Assembly (NCBI GenBank): GCA_030533445.1
Contig: CM060068.1
Coordinates: 13,669,479-13,733,478 of the forward strand
Source: Cyprinodon diabolis
Lineage: Eukaryota; Chordata; Actinopteri; Cyprinodontiformes; Cyprinodontidae
DNA length: 64,000 nucleotides
Direction of reading: 5' to 3'
Position 1 is the stretch's first letter; each line of letters starts with the position of its first letter. The position numbers and the translations under genes are program-made. Below the pieces are notes generated by a model. The model saw only the letters and a program-made list of their open reading frames with translations. It was not told the origin of the DNA and made no database searches. Shown piece by piece: positions 49,013 to 59,801 of this stretch.

Positions 49013-49047
49013 AAAAATGTATATATATATATATATATATGTATATA
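49013..49047. repeat. (TA)n microsatellite at the Tc1 target site
   Basis: About 25 bases of TA repeats then GTATATA; the final TA (49046-49047) is the target of the Tc1 element. A second TA-rich run follows the element from 50296. Confidence 0.85.
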
Positions 49048-50295
49048 CACTATATTGCCAAAAGTATTTGCTCACCCATCCAAATTATTGGAATCAGGTG
49101 TTCCAATCACTTCCATGGCCACAGGTGTATAAATTCAAGCACCTAGGCATGCAGACTGTTTTTACAAACATTTGTGAAAGAATGGGTCGCTCTCAGGAGC
49201 TCAGTGAATTCCAGCGTGGAACTGTGATAGGATGCCACCTGTGCAACAAATCCAGTCGTGAAATTTCCTCGCTCCTAAATATTCCACAGTCAACTGTCAG
49301 CTGTATTATAAGAAAATGGAAGTGTTTGGGAACGACAGCAACTCAGCCACGAAGTGGTAGGCCACGTAAACTGACGGAGCGGGGTCAGCGGATGCTGAAG
49401 CGCATAGTGCGAAGAGGTCGCCAACTTTCTGCAGAGTCAATCACTACAGACCTCCAAACTTCATGTGGCCTTCAGATTAGCTCAAGAACAGTGCGCAGAG
49501 AGCTTCATGGAATGGGTTTCCATGGTCGAGCAGCTGCATCCAAGCCATACATAACCAAGTGCAATGCAAAGCGTCGGATGCGGTGGTGTAAAGCACGCCG
49601 CCACTGGACTCTAGAGCAGTGGAGACGCGTTCTCTGGAGTGACGAATCGCGCTTCTCCATCTGGCAATCTGATGGACGGGTCTGGGTTTGGCGGTTGCCA
49701 GGAGAACGGTACTTGTCTGACTGCATTGTGCCAAGTGTAAAGTTTGGTGGAGGGGGGATTATGGTGTGGGGTTGTTTTTCAGGAGCTGGGCTTGGCCCCT
49801 TAGTTCCAGTGAAAGGAACTCTGAATGCTTCAGCATACCAAGACATTTTGGACAATTCCATGCTCCCAACTTTGTGGGAACAGTTTGGAGCTTGCCCCTT
49901 CCTCTTCCAACATGACTGTGCACCAGTGCACAAAGCAAGGTCCATAAAGACATGGATGACAGAGTCTGGTGTGGATGAACTTGACTGGCCTGCACAGAGT
50001 CCTGACCTCAACCCGATAGAACACCTTTGGGATGAATTAGAGCGGAGACTGAGAGCCAGGCCTTCTCGTCCAACATCAGTGTGCGACCTCACAAATGCGC
50101 TTCTGGAAGAATGGTCAAAAATTCCCATAAACACACTCCTAAACCTTGTGGACAGCCTTCCCAGAAGAGTTGAAGCTGTTCTAGCTGCAAAGGGTGGACC
50201 GACGTCATATTGAACCCTATGGATTAGGAACGGGATGTCACTTAAGCTCATATGTGAGTCAAGGCAGGTGAGCAAATACTTTTGGCAATATAGTG
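49048..50295 (+). mobile_element. Structurally intact Tc1/mariner element, short inverted ends
   Basis: The left end CACTATATTGCCAAAAGTAT continues identically for 29 bases in the reverse complement of the right end, and a TA lies on each side (49046-49047, 50296-50297). Total 1248 bases with one unbroken transposase gene. Perfect inverted ends and an open gene indicate a young copy. Closely similar elements are known in teleosts and lampreys, where horizontal transfer has been proposed for Tc1 elements. Confidence 0.96.
49182..50213 (+). CDS. Tc1-type transposase, full length (343 aa)
   Basis: This enzyme binds the element's inverted ends, cuts it out and inserts it at TA sites. The ATG at 49182 gives [13 protein letters not shown], the usual start; the open frame extends upstream to 49017 only through TA-repeat codons. 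N-terminal paired-like helix-turn-helix regions occupy about residues 5-110, with a GRPRK DNA-binding/NLS motif at 59-63 between them. The catalytic DDE domain shows D154 (WSDESRF), D245 (FQHDCAPVH) and E280 ([12 protein letters not shown]), with 34 residues between the last two, the DD34E spacing of Tc1. A glycine-rich GGGGIMVWG lies at 189-197. The C-terminus ends GGPTSY, as in full-length relatives. No lesion is visible, so the protein may be functional. Expression would need a host promoter or one inside the left end. Confidence 0.96.
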   Translation: MGRSQELSEFQRGTVIGCHLCNKSSREISSLLNIPQSTVSCIIRKWKCLGTTATQPRSGRPRKLTERGQRMLKRIVRRGRQLSAESITTDLQTSCGLQISSRTVRRELHGMGFHGRAAASKPYITKCNAKRRMRWCKARRHWTLEQWRRVLWSDESRFSIWQSDGRVWVWRLPGERYLSDCIVPSVKFGGGGIMVWGCFSGAGLGPLVPVKGTLNASAYQDILDNSMLPTLWEQFGACPFLFQHDCAPVHKARSIKTWMTESGVDELDWPAQSPDLNPIEHLWDELERRLRARPSRPTSVCDLTNALLEEWSKIPINTLLNLVDSLPRRVEAVLAAKGGPTSY

Positions 50296-50297
50296 TA

Positions 50298-50757
50298 TAT
50301 GTATATATGTATATATGACTTTTTCAGCCTTGTACCACAATTCTTTATTATGGTAAAACCTTTTTTAACACCATTATGTAAACATTTTATTTTTGGTCAA
50401 AGTATATGATTTGACACCAGATAAATAACTTCATGTAAGTTTTTACATAAAATCTTATTTAAGTTTTTTTTTTAAACATTGTTTGATGAGCAGACTGACA
50501 CCACAGTAGTTCAGCAATAATGCATGTATACCGTAAGCCTGTAGCCTATTTTCCTGAGTTGAAAAGAAGTTCTTGCGCTGTTTAGCAGATGTGATGTCAA
50601 GGATGTCCATGTTAAATGAGTCCCAGCCACCAATTAATGTAAGTGTTATATTCAAGAGGGATTTTGTGGAGAGTGACCGGCATCCAGCTCAACTCAGAGA
50701 CCAATGGGAACTCCACATAAGGTGAGAAAAGTTTTTTAAAAAAAAAGAACCTTGTTA
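50298..50757. other. No feature recognised
   Basis: TA-rich start from the interrupted microsatellite, then AT-rich DNA with an A run at about 50738-50747. Confidence 0.5.
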
Positions 50758-50761
50758 CAAG

Positions 50762-52082
50762 TGTGGTAATGTGGCCTTTTTGTTAAGTTTATTGCATGCT
50801 TTCTAATTTTGGATTTTCTTTATTTTTGAACTTGTTTTACTTGTTTTCAATTTTGTGTGTTGCATGTTTTTTCGGATTTTGTTTGGAGGCCACATTACCA
50901 CTCACACCTGGACACGCCCACAGCAACGGCGCAGGTGTTCCCCATCAACCAAGCAGCGTGCCGACTGGGACGCTGATTAAAAAGGCAGCTGTTTGGTTGG
51001 AGAGACGCTCTGGACATGGGAAGGCAGAGACCGGACATGGAGGGCCGTGGCCGGACTTTGAGGAGAGCCAAACTGAGCGGGTGAGGGAGAAGCATCAGGA
51101 CATTTCTAGCGACCGGTTACCGCAGGCGCACTGGAGCAGGCGTACTGGACCGAGGCGCTGAGCCGCCCTGGAGTGGGACGCTGACCCCTGGCTCACACCG
51201 ACTCCGGTCTTACCGTTGCGGTGCGGTGGGTGCGGCGCCGCAGTGATTCCAAGTCATTAAAAAGACGTAAACCTCTCTCACCGGCTGCTGAGCTGTCCGG
51301 CTGCGGTTACCGAGACACTCCGGCGCTGCAGAAAATTCCGCAAGAAAGCTATCCTTGCGGCGTACCGGAGCCCTCCGCAACAAGCTCTCGCAAATATCCT
51401 TATTTGGGCCGTGTTATCGCGTGAAGTTACGTGAACTCAAGTGAACTTCTGTTCTTGCGAGTTAAATCTCCGGACCTGTTGCCGGAGCCGCAGAGCCGCA
51501 CGGCACCATAGTCAAAAGGGCGGTGTGAGAGGGGGTGTGCAGGAGTTGCGGTCTCCGTCGGCTCGGTAACCGCACCAGAGCCAGTGTGAGCAAGGGGTGA
51601 GGCAGGATTGAGAGTGGCGCACTGGAGACCGGCGCACTGGAGACCGGCGCACTGGAGAGCGGCGCGATGGAGAGCGGCACAGGAGGCACGTTGGCGAGAG
51701 GACCGCGTGTTGGAGGAGACCTCACTGGTGCCAGCTATGCTGGCGAGGCCCGCACGCGCAGCATGCTGGCGAGAGGACCGCGTGTTGGAGAAAGGACTGC
51801 GCCCTCCATCGTGCCAGCTGGAGCGCATCTCAGGGCTATTTCATTGACTCTGCTGCTCCGATGCCCTGCATTTTTATCTTTTTATTTTCTTTTAATCCCT
51901 TCTTTTTTAGCTCTTCCTTTTAACGCATTTTATTGAACAAACATTTTTAGCGAGCTCGTCTTTTAAGTAAATTATTAAACTTTTAGAACCAATAAAACTT
52001 TTTAAGGCTCTGCTCACAATCGCCGCAGTCTGTTTGGTTTCATGGTTTTTGTTTTAGATGATCGCACCTCTCGGGTGCCACA
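50762..52082 (+). mobile_element. Long GC-rich solo-LTR-like unit, family C, 4-bp duplication CAAG
   Basis: CAAG at 50758-50761 is repeated at 52083-52086. The unit starts TGTGGTAATGTGGCC and ends CTCGGGTGCCACA, so the terminal TGTGG/CCACA are inverted. AATAAA at 51991-51996 lies 87 bases before the 3' end. The 5' 120 bases are T-rich, 50880-51860 is strongly GC-rich and full of CpG, and the rest is AT-rich. It contains a 4 x 15-bp tandem array and a 22-base repeat. At 1321 bases it is about twice as long as the other LTR-like units. The open frames at 51427-51936 are GC-driven and lack domains. Confidence 0.62.
51617..51676. repeat. 15-bp minisatellite, four units
   Basis: Four head-to-tail copies of GCGCACTGGAGACCG or close variants. 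Just downstream GGCGAGAGGACCGCGTGTTG occurs at 51693 and again at 51768, a 75-base offset equal to five units, so the region seems to have grown by local duplication. Lies inside the family-C LTR-like unit. Confidence 0.9.
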
Positions 52083-52400
52083 CAAGCATGAGTTAAGACA
52101 AGAAGAGAGCTAAGTTCTGTGTTTTGGCCACAGGTAGCAGCATAATCAGAAAACTACGTAAAGCCTCTTTAAACAATAAATGTAGTGGATTTAAAAAACA
52201 GAAATACATTTCAAATATATAAACAGCCAAATAAGTTGAGCTAATGGGGGAAGCAAAGAGAAACAGAAGGCAGCTAAGCTATAAAGACAATGATATGCAA
52301 TGGCCCCCAGGAAAGAAAGAATGGAAATGAATGAGTGCCCAAAAGTCCTGCCTAAAATATGTGACATTTTTTCCTTTCCTGTCATTCTGCATGTAGTTTT

Positions 52401-52656
52401 CATGTTCTCCCTCTCTCATGCGTGGGTTCTCTCCGGGTACTCCGGCTTCCTCCCACAGTCCAAAAACATTACTGTTAGGTTAAATCGCTTCTCTAAATTC
52501 TCCTTAAGTGTGTATGAATGGTTGCTTGTCCTGCAATGGACTGGCGACCTGTCCAGGGTGTACCCTGCCTCTCGCCCATTGACAGCTGGAGATGGGCACC
52601 AGCTCCCCTCGGGACGCCAGCAGGGATAAGCATGACTGAAAATGGATGGATGGAAT
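52401..52656 (+). mobile_element. 5'-truncated SINE-like repeat, plus orientation
   Basis: Matches the body of the minus-strand copy at 28178-28545: CATGCGTGGGTTCTCTCCGG, GGCTTCCTCCCACAGTCC, GACTGGCGACCTGTCCAGGG, GCCTCTCGCCC, ending in AAAATGGATGGATGG. The tRNA-like head is missing. Confidence 0.75.
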
Positions 52657-52665
52657 GTTAGCACT

Positions 52666-53505
52666 AGTATTTGTATTAAGCATAAATGATATTACTTTTT
52701 TTAAGTCAAGATGAGACAATTTATCACCTTTGTCTATTTCTTCTTGTCTGCTCCTGCAAAACATGCATTTATAGGCTATAATTGACTTAAAACCCGAATC
52801 ACCAATAGAGGAGGAGGTGGGATTATTGTCTTGGGATCTAAATAAGTGATTCGCAGATACTGATTGGTTCATGAACATTTACACTACCCATTGCCCACAT
52901 ATTACAGCAACACAACATTTTGGAATAATAAACAGCAACAGAAACCACATAATTTTCGGCTGCTGATTAAAAACAGTCACAATCACTATAAATGTGCTCC
53001 TTTAGTTTCTTCGGTTGGTTTTAATGTTGGTTTTAGAAAAAAATTGATAGAATGAAGAAAAGCTCTAAGTTTATTCAAATTACCTTGACAGTTTTAAGCA
53101 ACTGGGATAGGAAGAACACTGGTTAGTAATATAATCTTTTTTCTTACTTTCATACATTAGAAATTCCGTCTTTTTTTGTTTTTATTTGAAGCTGATTATT
53201 TTATATACTTTACCTAATCATTACTATAGGCCTCTTTTTTTAAGAGTCCTTTCATTACCAATATATCCATTGTATACTAAAGTAAAATTGTGATTAGTGT
53301 AAGAAGACTAGATACAAAACTGAAAGAAATTAAGGCAAGAAGCTTTTTTGTTTTGTTTTTTTTTTTCTTTTTTTTTTTTAATAAAGAAAACACACACAAA
53401 AAAAAGCTCATCCATTACTCTTCACAATATTCACAAAATCATTTTCTTTTATAAAAATTTGTAATACTGTAACTTTATAACACTGATAAAAGCCCTTATT
53501 ACCCC
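52666..53505. other. No feature recognised
   Basis: AT-rich with T and A homopolymers at about 53344-53380. No coding or element features. Confidence 0.5.
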
Positions 53506-53720
53506 ATCTGGATAATATTTGATTAAGACTTTCTCTTCATCCCACCAGAAATCACACTATCTTACTGCAGAGGTAATTTTCTACTTCAAAAGCTAATTAA
53601 GCCAATCACCGTACAAAGGACCTGCTGAATCCATGACCCAGCATGCACAACATTTACAAGCCAAAATTACAAAGAAACTTTAATTATCTTTCTCATTTTC
53701 AGCAAGGTGATTCATGCTTA
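53506..53720 (+). repeat. Duplicated noncoding sequence, copy 1
   Basis: Aligns with 59080-59300 in the same direction: ATATTTGATTAA, TTCTACTTCAAAAGCT, ATTAAGCCAATCA, ACAAAGG, CATGACCCAGCATGCA. It contains an ATTAAG-CCAAT combination and no coding sequence or tRNA-like promoter. Not one of the mobile families I recognise. Confidence 0.6.
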
Positions 53721-53814
53721 TTTTTATCTCAATAATAATATAGTTAATGCAAAATTATTTTGTCTATAATTGTATTTGAATTCATTGTTTTTGAGTTTCT
53801 TTTCTCTTTATATG

Positions 53815-54593
53815 TGTTGGGATCCTGAGGCTTGCCCACCAGAGGGCGCTGAGGATCCTCTTCTGTTTCTTGTTTTCTGTTAGGGATCTGGGGATGTACC
53901 ACCTTCCACCAGCAGAGTGCGCCGTGGGTCTCCTGGGCTGGAGCCCTCCAGCACACCTGGAGCTCATCTACTCATCAGGAGACCTTCCTTACATAAGCAG
54001 CTGCCAGACCTTCCTTCAACGCCGCAGTGTTGACCTTAGTTTGGTTAGCAACCTGAGCCTCTGTTACCAGAAAGAATCTTAGTCGTCTCAAGTGAGAAAA
54101 CTGATTCTAATCCACCTCTGTCTTTGATCACAGGAAACCTGTCTCAAGCCTGAAGCTCTGGATGAGCTTAACCTGCCTTCCAGCCCTGGTGAGCCAAACC
54201 TGAAGATTCCAGTCTGGATTCCTCCTGCTGCTCTCAGAGAAGAGCTGGAAACTCTGATCAAGGTCTGCCATTCAAAGTCAGAAGCTAGACGCTGCTGCTG
54301 CTTGTGCACTCTGCTGAACCAACAGTCTCTGGACCCAACGGTTCCCTCTCTCACAAGTAAAGCCTGGACTCCTTCAAGGTAGACTTAGAATTATCTTAAA
54401 GACTCAATTAATCATCTGACTGCCTGGCTAATCAAACTGTCCATCTCTGCAGACATCAGTGAACCCAACCCGGACCAGTACCAGATCCAGTTCTTGTCTT
54501 TGTGTCTAACATATTCAATAAACTCTGTTAAAGTTTTACTCAGCCTCCGTTTGTGTTCTGCATGTGGGTTTTTATCTAAAACCAATCATGACA
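53815..54593 (+). mobile_element. Solo-LTR-like unit, family A, 5-bp target duplication ATATG
   Basis: ATATG at 53810-53814 is repeated exactly at 54594-54598. The unit starts TGTTGGGATCC with a CCACCAGAGGGCGCTGAGG block and ends CCAATCATGACA. AATAAA at 54517-54522 lies 71 bases before the end, followed by the family's TTCTGCATGTGGG. The internal CTTCAACGCCGCAGTGTTG block is shared, inverted, with 20703, 57113 and 60394. No coding sequence. This is the only plus-strand family-A copy in the window. Confidence 0.85.
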
Positions 54594-54835
54594 ATATGAA
54601 GGGATTCAGTAATTAGATACCTACTTTATGATGGGATGATAGCCTAACTTTTCAAGTAATGTTTAAACATCATCTGAATATCCAAAAGATAAGATATGTT
54701 TAAGAACCATTTTATTGTCCCCCAGTTGGGAAATGTGGGTGCAGCATTAGTGGTAATTATAAAAAGAAAACCCAAGACCTACGAACAAAACTTAATCATA
54801 TGTAAAATCAAATATGTTAAAGTTAAGGTTTAGAG

Positions 54836-55321
54836 CGGAGGTCTTTAACAAGGGGTCCGCGACCCCTAGGGGATCCAGGAAGGTACTGCATGGGGGTCAC
54901 GAAAGTATTGGTTGATTAGACTTTCGTTTTATATTCCCACCTGCATTTTTTCCACTAATTGAAATGTCTTTTAATAGACATTAACATGAATTCAACACAC
55001 TGTAGTAAACAGATAAATGGAGGCAGAAGATGTCTTTTAATCATCAATGCACACATTCAGCGACACACATGAGCTCTTTCAAGCTGGGCACCGTTTCATT
55101 CACAACACCTGTCCCATCAACGAGGACTCAGAATCAGAAATACTTTAATAATCCCAGGGAGAAATTACTTTCGTTACATTTTTCCATCTGTAATAGAGTG
55201 ACTATAGGACCAGTTTGATATAACACAATTTCATACAATATATACAGTATATTAAGGGGTTCCCCGCTCCATCTCGCCATCATAATGGGGTTCTATGCCT
55301 GGAAAACGTTGAAGAGCCCTG
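54836..55321 (+). mobile_element. hAT-type non-autonomous element, about 486 bp
   Basis: Left end CGGAGGTCTTTAACAAGGGG and the reverse complement of the right end, CAGGGCTCTTCAACGTTTTC, agree over most of their first 14 bases. The flanks GTTTAGAG (54828-54835) and GTGTAGAA (55322-55329) agree at 6 of 8. A fragment occurs at 1316-1583. The interior block GAATCAGAAATACTTTAATAA resembles the 3' end of a LINE captured by the element. Noncoding. Confidence 0.65.
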
Positions 55322-55512
55322 GTGTAGAAAAAAGGTTCACCTCTAAGACAGGAATAAGGTAATTTGCAGGGGGAGAACTGCATCATCTATTAAATTAAAG
55401 TCGTTGGCAGCAGTAGTTTAGCCGTTGCCTCTGCCAGGATGTTCCAACTGCAAACGAAGAGGGTTGCCAGGTCAGCAAACTATCAAAACGTAGTGTTTAG
55501 TTCTTTAGTTTA

Positions 55513-55870
55513 ATGCCGATAGTACAAAATTATTTGTTAAATGAAGAACCAAATAAACTTTTTTTTAAATCTCAGCTTATGAAATGTATTGATATGGTAC
55601 AATTTAAAACAGCACAGGTGATGTTTAAAGCTAGAAATCCTATGCTAATTCAAGATATTTTTAAGAAGAAAGAGGAATGGTTTGACCAGAGAGGAAAATT
55701 TAATTTAAAGCAAACATGTTACCATAGTACTATGTAAAGCATGTGTATAACAGTTTGTTAAGTGATTTAATGAAATGGGTAACATGATCAAATTAAGCAA
55801 AGAAAAACTATGGAATAATTCAAAGGAAAACATAAAGCATATAATAATAATGTGTATAAAAATTAATGAG
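55513..55870 (+). pseudogene. LINE-encoded protein, C-terminal fragment
   Basis: The 74-residue frame 55513-55737 contains VQFKTAQVMFKARNPML and FDQRGKFNLKQTCYHSTM. These resemble the FKT-Q-M-KAR-N and LRG-FNLK blocks near the C-terminus of reverse transcriptase proteins of some fish LINEs. The reading continues after the stop with weak similarity to about 55870. No catalytic region is present and no target duplication was found. The clade is uncertain. Confidence 0.5.
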
Positions 55871-57107
55871 ATAAAGTTTCCTGTTAATTAAACAAATATC
55901 TTATGTGTTTATGTATATTGAATTCTGATCTCTGTGTAATAAATAGATACTGCAGGTCCATTGATTCATGTTTTGGTATATGCAGTCATACATGTATGTG
56001 TGTACATATACATTTATATGGGGTTATGTATATGTAGAATCACTATTTTCAAAAGGATTTTGTAAATCTAGGGGCAGTTTAGCTCTGAAAATGCAGTGTT
56101 AAAAAAAATATTTCTACTTTAATGTTTGCTACAGAAAATGCTTTTGCAGAATATTTTACAAGGATCTTTTTTATTTAAATGATGTGCAGGGGCTGATCAT
56201 TCAAAAAAAAAAAAAAAACAGGAAAAAGGAGATGGTAAAAAGAAAATCCTTTTGTCTGTTCTGCAATTACTCCACATATCAGAAATACTGATCAGCTTAA
56301 AACCAAAGCAAAAGCAGAAAATTGTGACTTTTACAAGACATCAAAAATGTGCAGCTACAATGGCCTGGTGCACGGTGGAGAATTATATAAATGAACTGGC
56401 AAAGAAAAAGCTCCTCCAAGCGTGCCCACAATGAATGGCAGGGCGCTCTGAACACGTTTCCGTCTCGCCATCACTAAAGGAACAGTGGAACCTGAACGGA
56501 GGGTTCTGATAGGCCCAGTGGGGAGGAGATTGCTCTGTCCCTGATTGGATGATTAGGGGCTGCAGGGGCTCAAATCAGCCGTTTTCAGGAAGAGAATAGT
56601 TTGGTTAAGTGGATTGGCACTGAGCGTGCACTGTGAGCTCTTTGTGTGAGTTCTGACAGTTGTTTCTTTTCCCCTTTTCTGTGTTTGAATGTGTGCTTGT
56701 GTACACCTGTGTGTATTATGGGTGGGTTCAGTCACAGAGGAGGGTTCAGGAGTCAGGCAGATTGGTTCAAGAAAAAGAGAACAGCCAGGCGGAGACAGAG
56801 AAAGGTGGGAACAGGAGTAGGTACACTAAAATTGACTGATAGATAGAAAAAAAAATGAATAAGACAGAATGAGAGGAAAAATGTAAAACAGAAAGCAACA
56901 TGAAAATTAATTTTGCTTGATGTGGTTGTAAATCATGGAATTATCCCCCATTTAAGATTGAGATTCTTTTTTTTGTATTCAGTTTTCTTAAAACAACAGA
57001 AATATGGTTAATTGTTGTAATATCTTACTTAAAGATAATTTTGTTTTTGTTTAACAATGGACATCCCAATATTTTCAAAACCCTGACTTGTGAGTCTCGT
57101 TTTACTT
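55871..57107. other. No gene recognised
   Basis: AT-rich to about 56430. 56440-56660 is more GC-rich and non-repetitive, with CCTGATTGGATGATT-type motifs; it could be a regulatory region, but nothing specific identifies it. Confidence 0.35.
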
Positions 57108-57112
57108 GAATA

Positions 57113-57809
57113 TGTCATGTTTGGTTTAACGTGTCTATCCACATGCAGAACACTCAGAGGCAGGAGAAAAGTTCAAAGGTTTATTAAAAGATGAATGTAC
57201 AGGTTAAATGATCAGGTCCAGTGGGGAACTCGTCTGGTCACGAGTGGGGTCTGAAAAGGTTCACAGATTTATCAGATCCAGGAAGGGACTGGACTGGTCA
57301 CGAGTGGGTTCACTGTTCTGGAGTCGAGCAGAGCAGCTGAGGGGGGGAACCTTGAGGGTCCAGAGGCTGTCGGCAGGCTGAGGACTAGGTGGAGGCAGAG
57401 CTTAATGAGTGCAGGCAGATCTCTGATTAGAGTTTCCTTCCAGTATCTTCTGAGAGCGGGCAGGCAGATCTTTGACAGGAACTGTTCTCCAAAGTTCTTC
57501 TGAGAAAGTACAGGCAGATCACCGGCAGAGAAACTCTTCAGGGTTTCAGGTTTCAGGCAGGTTCAGTCTAGGAAGCAGAGAGGAGAAAACAGATCAGGTT
57601 CAGGTTCTCAAGGAGTCAGAGTTTCAGACAGGCTGGTTTGCTCAGGCTTGCTAACCGTTACTGGCAAACACTCTGGCACTGGAGAGAAGCCCTCCGCCAC
57701 CTTAAATACGGATCTCCTGATGAGCAGATGAGAGACAGGTGGTGCAATCAGCTCTGGCACCAGGAGATCTTGTACGCCCTCTGGTGGAGAAAGTGGACAG
57801 ACCCCAACA
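57113..57809 (-). mobile_element. Solo-LTR-like unit, family A, 5-bp target duplication GAATA
   Basis: GAATA at 57108-57112 is repeated exactly at 57810-57814. On the minus strand it starts TGTTGGGGTCTGTCC, has CTCCACCAGAGGGCGTAC, and ends CCAAACATGACA. The polyadenylation signal (TTTATT at 57180-57185 on this strand) and the TTCTGCATGTGG block are as in 53815-54593. The AGGCAG-rich interior contains imperfect direct repeats (CGAGTGGG, CTTCTGAGA). No coding sequence. Confidence 0.85.
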
Positions 57810-57814
57810 GAATA

Positions 57815-58132
57815 GTAAATAGAAAATACGTTAAAACGGCTGTTTAAATTCACCTATAAGAAAAGTGAAAAACAAACTTTTCAATGTTTACTTTGCTCAC
57901 TAGTTTTATGTTTATTTATGATTCCAGAGCAAACTAAGTTAACATGTGTGCATATTCACAGGTCACTTACTCATGGCTGACTCAGCAAAACAAACTCTAC
58001 AAATGACCCCAGAGCTACCTCAAACAGGAGGTACTCGATCCCAGTGGCTCTGTTTGGGTGATTCAGATCACTGACTGATTAAAATCTTGATTGGGCTAGA
58101 CAGGTCTAGGGTTAGTGGGGAGTCATAGGCAT
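57815..58132. other. No feature recognised
   Basis: About 320 bases of AT-rich DNA with no repeat edges. Confidence 0.5.
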
Positions 58133-58380
58133 TTTTTTTTCCCTTCCAGCTTTTCATTGTCATTACACTGTCACAAGTACAGAGCAACGTGATTAACTCT
58201 CTGCATTTAACCCATCCCTTTGAGGAGCCGTGGGCTGCCATTGTGCAGCGCCCAGGAAGCAGTGTGGAGTTAAGGGTCTTTGCTCAGGGACCCAGAGTGG
58301 CAGTCTGTGGGAGTGGAGCTTGAACTCAGGACCTCTGGATTCCAGATGCAATGCCCCAACGACTAAGCCGCCACTCCCCC
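58133..58380 (-). mobile_element. tRNA-headed SINE, minus orientation
   Basis: On the minus strand the head begins GGGGGAGTGGCGGCTTAGTC (A-box-like TGGCGGCTTAG) and contains a B-box-like GTTCAAGCTCC (58315-58325 on this strand). The body continues with GGGTCCCTGAGCAAAGACCC and GCACAATGGCAGCCC, ending in a T-rich region with an A-rich tail at about 58133. The layout is that of a teleost tRNA-derived SINE different from the one at 24741. Confidence 0.72.
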
Positions 58381-59079
58381 ACTTGCAGAGAGAAAGAGTC
58401 CACAGGGCAGAGGTTTCCAGAAGGGCTAGATGAGAGGAGAATCTGGAATCAAGGCAAGAGAGTTGGTAACAGGAGGCACACTAACTGAGCAGAGGTTTCC
58501 AGAGGGACAGAGGCAGATTCAGGCTTGGGTCATACACGATCAGCAGGAAAAAATCTACTCAGGGGCAGAGGCAGTCAAGCAAGGCAGGAGATTGATATCC
58601 TAAAATCAAATGGGAGCAAGACAGGCAGGAGAAAACAGGACACCTACCACCTGGCATAGCCAGTTTTCTTAGAGAAACCCTCAACTGTCATATTTTGAAA
58701 ATCTCACCAGGCCAGCTGCATCAAATAGGTGGTTATTTTGGTTAGACCAAAGATCCAGTAACAACATTTTAAAACCGTACCAGAAAATGCTATTTTGAAA
58801 GTGAATTTTAGACATTGGAGACAGCTGTACTGTTTTCCACACCTTTTCTAATATTTAGATATACTTCCATGTTTTATCTTAGAGCTACAGCACATTTACA
58901 GAAAGTATCGTGTGCAACCACTCTAGAAACAGCAATTAAACATTTCTTCTCATTACATCTAGAAAAAAAGAGGCTATTACGCTTTAGATCCACAACATAG
59001 ACATAAGCTGGTATTTCTTTTTGTTGAGAGCATTCTTTTGTATCGTTATGCTGTAGATAACTCCTAATTATTCCATTCT
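58381..59079. other. No feature recognised
   Basis: 58400-58650 has AGGCAGAGG and GGTTTCCAGA(A/G)GG repeats similar in flavour to the interiors of the LTR-like units and may be LTR debris, but no ends were found. The remainder is AT-rich. Confidence 0.4.
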
Positions 59080-59300
59080 GATTATATTTGATTAAACCAT
59101 TCTTCTCACACTCTAAGAAATTACACAATCTCTCAGAAGGAGTAATTTCCTACTTCAAAAGCTGATTAAGCCAATCAGAGCACAAAGGCTCTTGCCATGA
59201 CCCAGCATGCATGACATTTAATTACCTAAATTGCTAACAAAGTTTTATTTTTCTTGTTCTCTCTTTGTTAGGGGCTTGTCAGTAAGGTGGTCCAATAATG
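59080..59300 (+). repeat. Duplicated noncoding sequence, copy 2
   Basis: Partner of 53506-53720 (see there), same direction, about 5.6 kb apart. The best-kept core is TTCCTACTTCAAAAGCT(G)ATTAAGCCAATCA and CATGACCCAGCATGCA. Confidence 0.6.
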
Positions 59301-59801
59301 TGTTCAAGAAAAGTTCATCATGAGTCTTGCATAGAGAGGGTACTTTTGTCATAACCTTACACTCTACTTTCAGACTGCCCAAAATATATTCATCATTCCA
59401 AATTCTCAAACAGTTGTTTCGTGATCAAAAAAGGAGGTTAAACTGTGCCTTTTAAAGGGGCAAGGTCTTATGATATGACTTTTGACATTTTTACGCCAGT
59501 AGCTTAGTCTGGTTGCATAAAAAGATACTGTTTATTTTTGTGTTTTATGCCTTTGTTTTTCAAATCTGTTACTAGATACAGTTCTTCGTATATATTTATA
59601 ATAATCACAGGGCTTGACCAGAGGTACTATGCTCCACATGTAGAGGGTAAGCAAGGAAGCAATGGGTTAAGTCAGTCAGCACTTCCCAGCCGAGTTGTTA
59701 TCAAAGATCACCTTCAATCCAAGGTTCATCATCATCATCGTTGATTTATATTTATTCCAAAGAACATGCTTTAGCCTATGACTCTTTTTAATGTACTTAA
59801 T

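Noticed and set aside
49505..50275. 256-codon open frame antisense to the Tc1 transposase
   Set aside because: A shadow of the strongly biased transposase codons on the other strand; its sequence has no domain.
51617..51676. Regular 15-bp repeats as a CRISPR-like array
   Set aside because: Units are head to tail without spacers, and the context is an animal LTR-like unit.
51427..51936. Several open frames over the GC-rich core of the family-C unit
   Set aside because: Open only because of GC-rich tandem repeats; they read as Ala/Arg/Ser/Pro-rich repeats in every frame.
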